A DNA stretch of 10,000 nucleotides from Penaeus vannamei (GCF_042767895.1 NC_091565.1:36484786-36494785), one strand, 5' to 3'. Counted from the stretch's first letter, positions 1 to 7,301 are shown. Translations and numbers: made by a program. Notes: generated from the letters alone by a model not told the origin.

Positions 1-440
1 TTTCATTCATCTATTTACCAAACATGAGAAACAAATTAGCTTGTTAAGTCTTTAAATTAGTCCAATTATTACATTAATTCCTTGCACTTATAACGGCATT
101 ATAGATGCAGAGATATGACAACAGAAATCGCGTTACTCTCGAATGAAATATATAATTGTATAGATTATAATGAGAAAGGCAGTAATAATATTGTTTATAC
201 TTTTATCATTGTCACTATTTTTGTTTTAAGTTTCATGGTTTTTATTTTCCGTTGTTTTAATTTTGCATTGTTATCGACTTTATCATTTTGTTATATTCTT
301 TTTTATTATTATCATTGTTAGTGGGGTTGATAATAACATTAACAGAAGAAAATTAATATTCATAACAGAAGAAGATATGTTCATATTGGCATCAGTTACA
401 GTAATATTAATAGTAATAGTTGTACAGATAACGACGCTTT
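1..440. other. AT-rich non-repetitive sequence, no gene recognised
   Basis: This stretch is AT-rich and mostly non-periodic, with T-rich patches around 190-320. Short open frames here (for example a 68-codon plus-strand frame from 115) give hydrophobic or low-complexity peptides that resemble no family I know. I see no splice-bounded exon, RNA gene or element terminus. Short ATT and AAT runs near 296-320 and 400-420 lead into the trinucleotide field that follows. Confidence 0.6.
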
Positions 441-904
441 ATGAGAGCAATAATCGTGATTGCAATTGTAATAATGTTAATGATAACAATAAGAATAATG
501 ATGATGATGATAATGATGATAGCAATGATGACGATGAAAATAACAGTATTAATTATGATGATAATGATGACTGATAATAAAAATAATAATAGTAATAATA
601 ATAATTATAGGAACAAAACTCATGATAGTGATCCTCACAAGAGAAACAAGGTCATAATGATAACTTTGTAATGCTAGTAATGTAAGGATAATGATAAAAT
701 GATGAGGAATGTTGATTGGTGGAAAGATACTTGTGATTAGGAATTAAGAATACCAATAATGACAGTGTAAACAGCAGAATTAATGTCGATGATTTTTTTT
801 ATAGTAGTGGTGGTGAGGGCGTTACTGATAATGATATTATCTAAAATAATGGCGATAATGATGGTGACATTATAATGACACTATGAATGAAACTGATACT
901 GATG
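441..904. repeat. Degenerate GAT/AAT trinucleotide field
   Basis: GAT, AAT and ATG triplets dominate the plus strand, densest at 475-605, then decay into imperfect triplets through about 890. Interruptions such as 605-660 and 700-780 are close to ordinary sequence. The pattern fits an old, mutated ATC/AAT microsatellite. Peptides read from it are poly-N/D in one frame and poly-M/I in another, as expected of a repeat rather than a coding region. Confidence 0.75.
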
Positions 905-1300
905 TCATAAGTGATAAATTATAGTCATTATCGTCTTTATCAGTATTATTATTGCAGTTGCATTTGATGCAGTTCTTTTCATTGATGTCATTGTTATGCA
1001 TCTGTATCATAATTATTAAAGCGATGATGATCATCATCATTCTTGTTAATATTGTTGTTGCTGTTGCTGCCTTTATTGCTATTGTTATTACTGTTGCTGT
1101 CATCATTACATTTATTTTTTTACCAGTATTGTTATAATTTTTATTGTTATTATATTTATTTTTATCTTTTATCAATATTAGTATTAGCAGTAGTATTTAC
1201 TATTTTGTTATTACTATTATCATTATTACCATTATTATTATTATTGTTATTATTATTATTATTATTGTCATTGTTGTTGTCATCATTATCATGATTATTT
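905..1300. repeat. Degenerate ATT/ATC/GTT field, opposite polarity to its neighbours
   Basis: The plus strand carries ATT, ATC, GTT and CTG triplets, the complement of the GAT/AAT triplets on either side. The purest part is about 1217-1268, nearly all ATT. On the plus strand it reads as poly-I/V or poly-L, on the minus strand as poly-N/D. The left switch lies between two copies of an 8-bp inverted repeat (896-903 and 939-946). The right switch lies at a short hairpin (1285-1311). Confidence 0.75.
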
Positions 1301-1347
1301 ATGATGATAATAGTGATAATGATGATGATGATAGTAAAAATAATGAT

Positions 1348-1365
1348 ACTACTACTACTACTACT
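1348..1365. repeat. (ACT)6 microsatellite
   Basis: Six uninterrupted ACT units lie inside the GAT/AAT field. This is the only ACT run of this length in the window. The unit order matches the TAG run at 3489-3506 read on the other strand. Confidence 0.9.
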
Positions 1366-1394
1366 GATGATAATGATAATGATTATTATTTTCA

Positions 1395-1418
1395 TTATTA
1401 TTATGATCATGATAATGA
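1395..1418. repeat. Near-palindrome at a polarity switch
   Basis: Twelve-base arms pair around a TGATCA core centred between 1406 and 1407. Ten positions pair by Watson-Crick rules and the other two are G-T. ATT triplets lie to the left and GAT/AAT triplets to the right, so this is the exact point of polarity reversal. It could extrude as a small cruciform. No protein site is implied. Confidence 0.6.
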
Positions 1419-1485
1419 CATTGATAATAATGATAATCGCAACCCTAAGAATCAAACAAGAACTCCAGTGACAAACAACATTAAT

Positions 1486-2180
1486 TTATGATGACAGTGA
1501 TATGATGATATTAATGGTAATGATGACAATAATTGGTAGTACTGATGATAATAATATTCATGATAATGGTGATGATGACAGTCATTATGATAGATATAAT
1601 GATGATAGTTTAGATATTAACATTAGTAATGACAATAATGATGATAATGAAGACAATTTTAATGATGATAATAATAGTAGTGGTAGTAGCAGTATCGATA
1701 ATAATGATGATAATAGTGATGATAATAAAGATTTTTATAATGCGAAATATGATTATAGTAAAAACAACGATGATTATAGTGATGATGATAATAGCTATTA
1801 CAAATGATATTATACTAAAATGATAATGATGATGAGAATAAATGATAATAGTAAGAATAACGATAATGATGGTGATGGTGCTAACAATTGCTATACAAAT
1901 GATAGTAACACTAAATGATAAAAGTAATGATAATAAGGATGATGATAAGGATAGCAGAAATAATAATGATAATAATAATAATTATGACATAATAATGATT
2001 AATATGATCATGATAATAGTGATAGCAACATGATAAGGATAATAACTATAATAGCAATGATAATGATAACACTAATGATAATAATGATACTTGTAGTAAT
2101 AACGATAGTATTGATGATGATATCAGTAATGATTATAATGATGATGGCAATAATGATAATCAAGGAGATAATGATAGAAA
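1486..2180. repeat. Long degenerate GAT/AAT field
   Basis: About 700 bp in which GAT, AAT, AGT and ATG triplets dominate the plus strand with many single-base interruptions and no long pure run. Small non-triplet patches occur near 1800-1920. The plus-strand 101-codon frame from 1502 reads as D/N/S-rich peptide and the other frames as M/I-rich. This points to a decayed trinucleotide repeat, not a gene. Confidence 0.75.
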
Positions 2181-2345
2181 GGGGAGACAAGATTTAATGG
2201 CGGTTAAAGTTTTAGTTTTATACCCTTGTTAGGATAAGGGTAATATGGAAAGGGAAGCTTTGGTCATGCAATACAGGCTTATTACGAGAAAATTACAGGA
2301 AAAGTCTTTTTACGAACAAACAGATTGATTCATGACTTAGATCAA
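2181..2345. other. Short non-repetitive island with a 7-bp hairpin
   Basis: Ordinary mixed sequence without obvious triplet periodicity lies between the GAT/AAT field and an AT tract. It has a perfect 7-bp inverted repeat, TACCCTT and AAGGGTA, at 2221-2227 and 2236-2242 with an 8-base loop. A single hairpin of this size can arise by chance. No coding potential or RNA gene is recognised. Confidence 0.55.
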
Positions 2346-2354
2346 TACATATAT

Positions 2355-2404
<50 letters not shown>

Positions 2405-2440
2405 TATATATATATATATATACATATACATATACATGTA
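2346..2440. repeat. AT dinucleotide tract with a symmetric interruption
   Basis: A pure AT run of 37 nt covers 2363-2399, then CAATG, then a second TA run at 2405-2422, then TACATA variants. The run ending in ATATATAC (2393-2400) and the run starting GTATATAT (2404-2411) are inverted copies around a 3-base AAT centre. The tract is therefore self-complementary and can form hairpins. Confidence 0.9.
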
Positions 2441-2837
2441 GTGTACATTATGTAACCTATAAAAACATGAAAGGAAACTGATAACTAATCTAAATGATAA
2501 TAGCAATAATAATGCTAATAGTAATAACCTCAATGAGGAGAGTAATCAAAGTGACAGCAACAATGAATATGGTAATGACACTAATAGCAAAAAAAAAAAG
2601 GTCATTGACATCAAAAACACCTTGGCATTATAGGCTCTTCCCTTATAAAAACAGGTCAAAAATGCTGTGCAGTTGCTTGTGCTCTGTCATCTATTGGTCT
2701 TTTCTCTAATACAATGATCTAACTCAATGACTTGGATAATTGTTCGCGATATCAGATACGCTGGAGTTTTTTTGTTTTTTTTTATTCTGTATATTTGTTT
2801 TTCCTTTTTTGTGGAAAGTCAATTAATTTCTGAATTA
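2441..2837. other. Non-repetitive island, no gene recognised
   Basis: About 400 bp of mostly ordinary sequence. It includes some AAT-like decay at 2490-2530, a run of eleven A at 2589-2599 and a T-rich block near 2765-2790. The best open frame (2494-2709, 71 codons) begins inside the degenerate triplet part and matches no family I recognise. The A run has no visible target-site duplication or upstream element body, so I do not call it a retroposon tail. Confidence 0.5.
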
Positions 2838-2901
2838 TTATATATATATATTATTATATATATATTTTATATATATATTATTATATATATATATATATAT
2901 A

Positions 2902-2938
<37 letters not shown>

Positions 2939-3057
2939 TTATATATATATGTATATATATTATATATATTATTATATATTATATATATATTATATATATA
3001 TTGACTAATATATTGATTAGTATATAAACATATGCATACATATATATACATATATAT

Positions 3058-3060
<3 letters not shown>
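2838..3060. repeat. Mixed AT and ATT repeat field
   Basis: Alternating TA runs are broken by TTA interruptions (TATTATTATA type). A pure ATT block lies at 2903-2930. A less repetitive patch at about 3001-3035 contains ATATTGACTAATATATTGAT. Frames read as poly-Y/I only. The TTA breaks suggest ATT arose within an older AT tract, though the reverse order is possible. Confidence 0.9.
2903..2930. repeat. (ATT)9 microsatellite
   Basis: Nine uninterrupted ATT units are embedded in AT dinucleotide sequence, with TA tracts directly on both sides. Confidence 0.9.

Positions 3061-3119
<59 letters not shown>
3061..3119. repeat. (TA)n tract, 59 nt
   Basis: Uninterrupted TA alternation, preceded by TATATATGTT and followed by GTATGTATATG. 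It is self-complementary, so it can extrude cruciforms and its copy number is probably unstable. Confidence 0.95.
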
Positions 3120-3127
<8 letters not shown>

Positions 3128-3227
3128 ATGTATATATATATATACATTTATATTTATATATATGTATGTATATATACATATATGTACATCTTCATATATA
3201 TTCATAAATATGGATACATATATATAC

Positions 3228-3233
<6 letters not shown>
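3120..3233. repeat. Interrupted TA/TATG/TACA spacer between two pure TA tracts
   Basis: About 114 bp of TA sequence broken by G, C and short non-TA patches (TACATCTTCATATATATTC near 3184-3202). Several ACATATAT and ATATATGT motifs are mutually inverted. It reads as poly-Y/I and is not coding. Confidence 0.8.

Positions 3234-3310
<77 letters not shown>
3234..3310. repeat. (AT)n tract, 77 nt
   Basis: This is the longest pure AT run in the window. It ends abruptly at ordinary sequence at 3311. Length in an assembly may be unreliable for a tract of this kind. Confidence 0.95.
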
Positions 3311-3312
<2 letters not shown>

Positions 3313-3470
3313 GATTCATTAGCATTGCGAAATAGGGAAACGCGGATGGCATCAGTTTACTTGAGAAAGAAACGATTTTAATGTAATCGTTCGACAGTGT
3401 GAATATTTTTTTTAAATTGAGTCAGTGGCCCTATTGTCTTGGCGGAGGTATGCAGTCGCTGAATGGTTTT
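3311..3470. other. Non-repetitive island with hairpin and a GGCGGAGG motif
   Basis: Mixed-composition sequence with a perfect 7-bp hairpin, AACGATT at 3371-3377 and AATCGTT at 3385-3391, with a 7-base loop. At 3441-3458 it carries GGCGGAGGTATGCAGTCG, which recurs with a 2-bp deletion at 4977-4992. The wider CTTGGCGGAGG block looks to me like a motif of dispersed repeats in marine invertebrates. That is from memory and unverified. No coding frame of note. Confidence 0.45.
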
Positions 3471-3740
3471 AGTAATTATCATTAGTATTAGTAGTAGTAG
3501 TAGTAGTATTCTGTTATTTTTATTAGCATTATCATTATCTTTACTATTGATACTACGACTAACTTATCATTATCATTTTATGATCATTATTATTGTTGCT
3601 ATTCTTGGTGTTGTTACTATTTTTATTTTCATAATTATTATTGTTAATGTTCTTGTTACTGCTGTTTTTTTATCGTCATTGCAATTATTATACTTGTTTT
3701 CATCATCATTATCGTTACTATCAATATTATCATTAGCATC
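3471..3740. repeat. Degenerate ATT/ATC/GTT field
   Basis: ATT, ATC, GTT and CTT triplets dominate the plus strand, with an exact (TAG)6 at 3489-3506 near the left edge. The field grades into pyrimidine-rich sequence near 3740. The 117-codon plus-strand frame from 3463 is I/S/L-rich and crosses from this field into the CT tract without any domain change, so I read it as composition only. Confidence 0.75.
3489..3506. repeat. (TAG)6 microsatellite
   Basis: Six uninterrupted TAG units. The complementary strand reads CTA, the same repeat class as (ACT)6 at 1348-1365. Confidence 0.9.
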
Positions 3741-4080
3741 CCCATTCCTTTTTCCCACTGTTCTCTTCCTCCTGCCGCCTCACTCCCTCCACTTTACCCC
3801 CAACCCCTCTCACTAGAATCACCCCCTCTCTCTCTCCCGTACCATCTCCCCCCCCCCCCTCTTTCTCTCTCTCTCTCTTTCTCATATCTACCTCGTCTCT
3901 TTCCAGCTCCTTCCCCTCCACTTTCCTCCCCACCCCCTCCACCCACCCACCAACCCCTCCCATTTACCCCCTCCCTCCCCTCTCCACCCCCCTCCACCCA
4001 CCAACCCCTTCCCTCCCCTTCAAACCACCAACCCCCTCTTCCTCCCACCCTCCTCTCCCCATGCATTTATTTCCATCACC
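3741..4080. repeat. Polypyrimidine (C/T) tract with CCACCC variants
   Basis: Almost entirely C and T on the plus strand. It includes twelve C at 3848-3859, a CT run at about 3864-3885, and repeated CCTCCACCCACC / CCAACCCCT elements near 3936-3957, 3991-4009 and 4024-4036. An earlier weaker version is at 3788-3808. This looks like a minisatellite with a decayed unit. The complementary strand is G-rich and yields G/E/R-rich frames. The 17 bases at 3924-3940 are exactly complementary to 4306-4322 across the CpG core. Confidence 0.8.
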
Positions 4081-4286
4081 CACCGTCTCATCTCGGTGTC
4101 CGTGATCTATCAGTCCGTCCGCACGCCCACACGCCCACACGCCCGCCCGCCCCGACGCGAACGATCGCCCTTTTCTGCACGCTCGCTTTCCGCAGACGAC
4201 CAGACCTAATTTCGCCCTCGGTTTCACTCCAAGACCTGCGGGGGCGAGTCGAGTGTTGCTCGGGGGAGACTCGCTACGGTCCGGGT
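4081..4286. other. CpG-rich core between polypyrimidine and polypurine arms
   Basis: About 200 bp of GC-rich mixed sequence with roughly 28 CpG dinucleotides by hand count, unlike anything else in the window. It sits exactly where the plus strand changes from pyrimidine to purine. It has tandem CGCCCACA units and CGCCC repeats at 4124-4153. An unmethylated CpG island or promoter is possible, but I see no TATA box, initiator or adjacent exon. The minus-strand frame through it (part of a 151-codon frame) gives an unfamiliar R/G/S/P-rich peptide. Confidence 0.5.
4126..4153 (-). other. Predicted G-quadruplex motif (i-motif on the plus strand)
   Basis: Five C runs on the plus strand (4126-4128, 4134-4136, 4142-4144, 4146-4148, 4150-4153) give five G runs on the minus strand, separated by loops of 1, 1, 5 and 5 bases. 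This satisfies the usual G3+ with 1-7 base loop rule. Whether it folds in cells is not shown by sequence. Confidence 0.7.
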
Positions 4287-4299
4287 ACTTTCTTGGAAG
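4283..4299. repeat. 17-bp island GGGTACTTTCTTGGAAG, copy 1
   Basis: This exact 17-mer recurs at 4685-4701, 402 bp downstream. Both copies are pyrimidine-containing breaks in otherwise purine sequence. This first copy forms the edge of the CpG-rich core. Confidence 0.85.
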
Positions 4300-4985
4300 A
4301 GCGGGGGAGGGGGTGGGGAGGAGAGGGAGGAGAGGGGGGGGGGCAAGGAAGGAGAGGGAGGAGAGGGAAGGGGGGAAAGAGGGAGGAGGGGAAGGGCATA
4401 GGAAGGAGAGGGGGGGCAAGGAAGGAGGGAAAGAAGGTAGGGAGGGAGGTAGGGAAGGAGGAGGGAAATGGGGTAGTGAGAGAGGAGGGGAAGGGCGTAG
4501 GAAGGAGAGGGAGGAGGGGGGGGCAAGGAAGGAGGGGAAGGAGAGGGAAGAGGGGGTAGGGAGGGGGAAAGGGGGTGGGGAGGAGGGAAATGGGGTAGGG
4601 AGGGGGAAGGGGGGAAAGAGGGTAGGGAGGGAGGTAGGGGAGGAGAGGGAGGGGGTAGGGAGGGGGAGAAAGGGGTAGGGAAGGGGGTACTTTCTTGGAA
4701 GGGCAAGGAAGGAGGGGAAAGTAAGGGAGGAGGGAAAGGGGGTAGGGAAGGAGAGGAAGGAGGGTATAGGGAAGGAAGGAGGGAAAGAGGGTAGGGAAGG
4801 AGAGGAGAAGGATGGAAAGAGGGTAGGGTGAGGGGAGCAAGGAGGAAGGGAGAATCGAGGACAAGGAGGAATAAAAAATGAGGAAGTAAGAGAAAAGGGG
4901 AAGGAATGGTAAGAATGCAGCAGGGAAAAATTGTAAAAAGGAGAAGAATGGAAAAAGCGGTAGGCAGGGAGAGAAAGGCGGATAT
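4287..4985. repeat. Polypurine (G/A) minisatellite with nested repeats
   Basis: About 700 bp of nearly pure G and A on the plus strand, made of GGGAGG, GGTAGGG, GGAAGGAG and AAAGAGGG blocks. Longer units recur. GGGCAAGGAAGGAG starts at 4341, 4414, 4521 and (last base varying) 4701. GGGGAAGGGC(A/G)TAGGAAGGAG starts at 4387 and 4487. GAGGGAAATGGGGTAG starts at 4461 and 4581. Many runs of four or more G make quadruplex or triplex structure likely. Frames of 88-196 codons on both strands are compositional: G/E/R/K one way, P/L/S the other. From 4860 the G runs thin out into A-rich sequence. Confidence 0.85.
4685..4701. repeat. 17-bp island GGGTACTTTCTTGGAAG, copy 2
   Basis: Exact match to 4283-4299. 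Here it is enclosed on both sides by purine minisatellite, which suggests that a segment of the core edge was duplicated together with the array. Confidence 0.85.
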
Positions 4986-5354
4986 GCAGTCGGAGGGATC
5001 TATCTCATCTATCTCTATCTAGCTAGAAATCTATCTATTAGCCCGTTTATCTACCTATCCTATCTGTCTACCTGCCAATATATCTCTCTTTCATTTAATT
5101 AATCAGTCTCTCTGCCTTTCTATTTTTCATCCTTTCTTCTCTTCCGCCCTTCCCTTCCCTCCCCTCTCTCCATCTTCCTCCTTCTTCCCGTATCATCTTC
5201 TTTGCCTCCGATTCCTTATTCCCTACTTATCTACATACTTGTCTTCTCTCTTTCCCTGCTCTTCCATCTCCCTTTCCCTCTCCTTCGATCTCCCTCCCAT
5301 CTTTCTCTCCATCTCTATTCATTTCTCTTCCTCGGTCCTTCCATACCACTTCCT

Positions 5355-5358
<4 letters not shown>
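4986..5358. repeat. Polypyrimidine field beginning with TATC repeats
   Basis: The plus strand switches from purine to pyrimidine near 4998. The first part, about 4998-5070, is CTAT/TATC tetranucleotide sequence. The rest is decayed CT, CCTT and CTTCC. An ordinary patch at 5088-5115 contains TTTAATTAATCAG. No gene is recognised. Frames crossing it are S/L/P-rich. Confidence 0.75.

Positions 5359-5439
<81 letters not shown>
5359..5439. repeat. (TC)n tract, 81 nt
   Basis: Uninterrupted TC alternation. As a pure polypyrimidine mirror repeat it is a classic candidate for intramolecular triplex (H-DNA). Reads as (SL)n on the plus strand and (ER)n on the minus strand. Confidence 0.95.
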
Positions 5440-5443
<4 letters not shown>

Positions 5444-5820
5444 CTCTTTATGTCTTCGTTCCTCCGTCTTTCCCTCTCCCTCCATATCCTTCCTTCCCCC
5501 TTTCCTTCCACCTTTCTCCCTTATTCCCTCCATCTTCTTCCCACTTTCAATCTTTCTCACTCTACCCATCTCCCACCCTCTTCCCATCTCCCTCCCTTCG
5601 TCCTCCCTGCTTCCTCCCTCTCCTTTCCTTTATCTCTCCATCTTCCTACCTCTTTCCATCCCCCTCTCTCTTCCCATTTTCCACCCTCCCTCCCTCCGTC
5701 CTTCCTGTTTCCTCCCTCTCCCTCCCTCTGTCCCTCCGTCTTCCTTCTTTCCATCTCCCTTTCTCTATCCATTTTCCACCCTCCCTCCATCTCTCCCTCC
5801 CTCCTTCCGTCCCTACTTCT
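5440..5820. repeat. Degenerate CCTT/CCCTCC minisatellite
   Basis: Nearly pure C and T with a weak longer period. A block running from TTCCCAT through TCCTCCCTGCTTCC to CCTCCCTCTCC at 5581-5623 recurs as a variant at 5671-5720, and part of it returns from about 5767. The spacing is roughly 90-100 bp. The longest frame in the window, 221 codons on the plus strand over 5202-5867, runs through this block and the TC tract, and is S/L/P/F only. Confidence 0.75.
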
Positions 5821-6004
5821 CAGTCAACCCGAAACTTAAGGTCAACCGAACAATGACAATGGGATAACAGTTCCCTTTCGCTCCCTTGACCTTATAGTGA
5901 GGGACCAATTCAACTGTCTTTCGCTGCCTCTGCTGACTGTTTTCTGTATTTTGTTTGTGTATCGTACCGCTTTTATGGGGTATTGCTGTTGTTGTTATTG
6001 TTTT
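5821..6004. other. Non-repetitive island, no gene recognised
   Basis: Mixed-composition sequence with a 9-bp inverted repeat, TAAGGTCAA at 5837-5845 and TTGACCTTA at 5886-5894, with a 40-base gap. It grades into GTT triplets from about 5985. No open frame here is free of flanking repeat, and no RNA gene is recognised. Confidence 0.5.
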
Positions 6005-6020
6005 TGTTGTTGTTGTTGTT

Positions 6021-6083
<63 letters not shown>

Positions 6084-6126
6084 ATAGGGATGAGTTGTGT
6101 TTGTATGTGCGTGTAGGTGGGGAGGG

Positions 6127-6183
<57 letters not shown>

Positions 6184-6274
6184 TATTTGCATGGGGGGTG
6201 GGTTGTGTTTGTATGTGCATGTAGGTGGGGAGGGTTGTGTGTGTGTGTGTACGTGTGTGTGTGTGTGTGTGTGT
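6005..6274. repeat. Compound GTT/GT array with a 108-bp unit
   Basis: A GTT run (6005-6021) leads into pure GT at 6022-6082. A spacer follows, then TG at 6128-6180, a second spacer and GT at about 6236-6274, broken once by AC at 6251-6252. The spacer block at 6095-6133 (TTGTGTTTGTATGTGC then GTGTAGGTGGGGAGGG) recurs at 6203-6241 with one difference (G6111 versus A6219). The GT run and its spacer were thus duplicated together. GT runs can adopt Z-DNA. Frames are (CV)n and (TH)n. Confidence 0.9.
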
Positions 6275-6904
6275 TCCTAATGTGTATGTGTATTCGTAGA
6301 GTAAAGACGTTTTATCATTGTTGTTTGTCTCAGTCCTTATCAACACATTCGTGACACTCAACATGTCGGTGCATCACATTCGTGTTTATGAGTAATCATT
6401 GTATCGATTTCCTGTTCTATAATCGGGTATTACTACCGCTGCTGCCAATACGTGTAATGATGTTAATAGAAAATGGCTATAACTATATCGTTGCCATTAT
6501 CATTATCGTAATCATTATAATTATAGTCATTAATACCAATTTCATAAATAGTATGATATTTACTGATCATGCATATCATCAGAATTATAGTTATCACAAT
6601 CATTCTTGTCAGTACTATGGCAGTAATTACCATCTTTAAAATACCATTGTCATTACGATTTTGTTTCTTATCATCACACTCATTACCTTTTTGTTGTTAT
6701 CAATTTTAAATAATATGCACTTTCGCTAAATCTGCCCAGAAAGAAGCTGTGCCAAAAAAGATAATAAATCTGAATATATCTAGCTCATTAATCGCTTTGT
6801 TGCTTCCATTGCTAATTATGAGGCTAATCACTTCATGGCTTAATTAGGGTAATTATATTATTTTCTCCCAGTCAGTTTTCCTTTGTAGTCGGAAGCAAAT
6901 GCTA
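6275..6904. other. Largest island of ordinary sequence; no gene recognised
   Basis: About 630 bp, AT-rich, with only light ATT/ATC triplet character at 6490-6670. The 85-codon plus-strand frame at 6382-6639 is Y/N/H/I-rich in its second half, where it crosses the triplet-like part, and matches no family I know. From 6786 to 6908 TAATTA-type motifs are dense. A polyadenylation-like AATAAA occurs at 6763-6768 but no transcript can be tied to it. Confidence 0.5.
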
Positions 6905-6908
6905 ATTA
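6813..6908. promoter_or_regulatory. Cluster of TAATTA motifs, possible homeodomain-type sites
   Basis: TAATTA occurs at 6813-6818, 6841-6846, 6850-6855 and 6903-6908. GCTAAT also occurs at 6823-6828 and TTAAT near 6788. TAATTA is the palindromic core bound by many Antennapedia/Engrailed-class homeodomains. That is family knowledge. Function here is inference only. AT-rich sequence raises chance matches, though four in 96 bp is more than I would expect at this composition. Confidence 0.2.
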
Positions 6909-7243
6909 CGGTGATGATGGGTGCAGTAATGATTGATGGCAATGATGATAACGATGATGATGTTGAAAGTAATGATATTGCAGTGATGATAACTATGACG
7001 ATGTTATCATTATTGTCATTATTCTTGTTATTATTGCTCTCGTTTTTTATTATTATATTATATTTTTATTATTATTATTATCATTATTATGATTGCTATC
7101 ATTATTATAGCAATAGTAATAATGATGATGATTATTATTATCATTATTATCTTTATTATTATCATTATTATTATCGTTATTATCATAACCATTATTATTA
7201 TTATTACCATTATTATTGTTATTATTATTATTATTATCATTAC

Positions 7244-7244
<1 letters not shown>

Positions 7245-7285
<41 letters not shown>
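7245..7285. repeat. (ATT)n microsatellite, 41 nt
   Basis: Uninterrupted ATT, preceded by CATTACC starting at 7238. The same CATTACC precedes the next ATT run, 57 bp downstream. Confidence 0.95.
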
Positions 7286-7300
7286 CTTTATCATCATTAC

Positions 7301-7301
<1 letters not shown>

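Larger units (their letters stand above)
1301..1437. repeat. GAT/AAT field with internal polarity changes
   Basis: GAT and AAT triplets resume on the plus strand. They are interrupted by a pure ACT run at 1348-1365 and by a short ATT block at 1381-1402, after which polarity reverses again at a near-palindrome centred between 1406 and 1407. From 1438 to about 1485 the sequence is ordinary. Confidence 0.7.

Noticed and set aside
2221..2242. 7-bp hairpin as a transcription terminator
   Set aside because: There is no T tract after it, the setting is eukaryotic, and a stem of this size is common by chance.
2589..2599. Run of eleven A as a retroposon tail
   Set aside because: No element body, target-site duplication or polyadenylation signal is visible next to it.
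3964..4419. Minus-strand frame through the CpG core as a possible exon
   Set aside because: About 80 residues of mixed peptide come from the core, but both ends are repeat. I recognise no domain and see no supporting splice sites.
4274..4864. 196-codon minus-strand frame, with 160-codon and 141-codon frames overlapping it on both strands
   Set aside because: All frames over this purine array are open because T is nearly absent from one strand. The peptides are P/L/S or G/E/R/K only.
5202..5867. 221-codon plus-strand open frame, the longest in the window
   Set aside because: It runs through the 81-nt TC tract and C/T-only sequence. The product is S/L/P/F throughout, a second overlapping frame of 205 codons is equally open, and no domain is recognisable.
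5837..5894. AAGGTCA-type nuclear receptor half-sites in inverted arrangement, with further AGGTCA copies near 2598, 2652 and 8036
   Set aside because: About five AGGTCA matches are expected by chance on both strands of 10 kb, and the spacing fits no standard element.
5813..6364. 183-codon minus-strand frame with long TH repeats and mixed sequence at its ends
   Set aside because: Its bulk is the GT array, and the mixed ends match no family I know and show no splice or start context.
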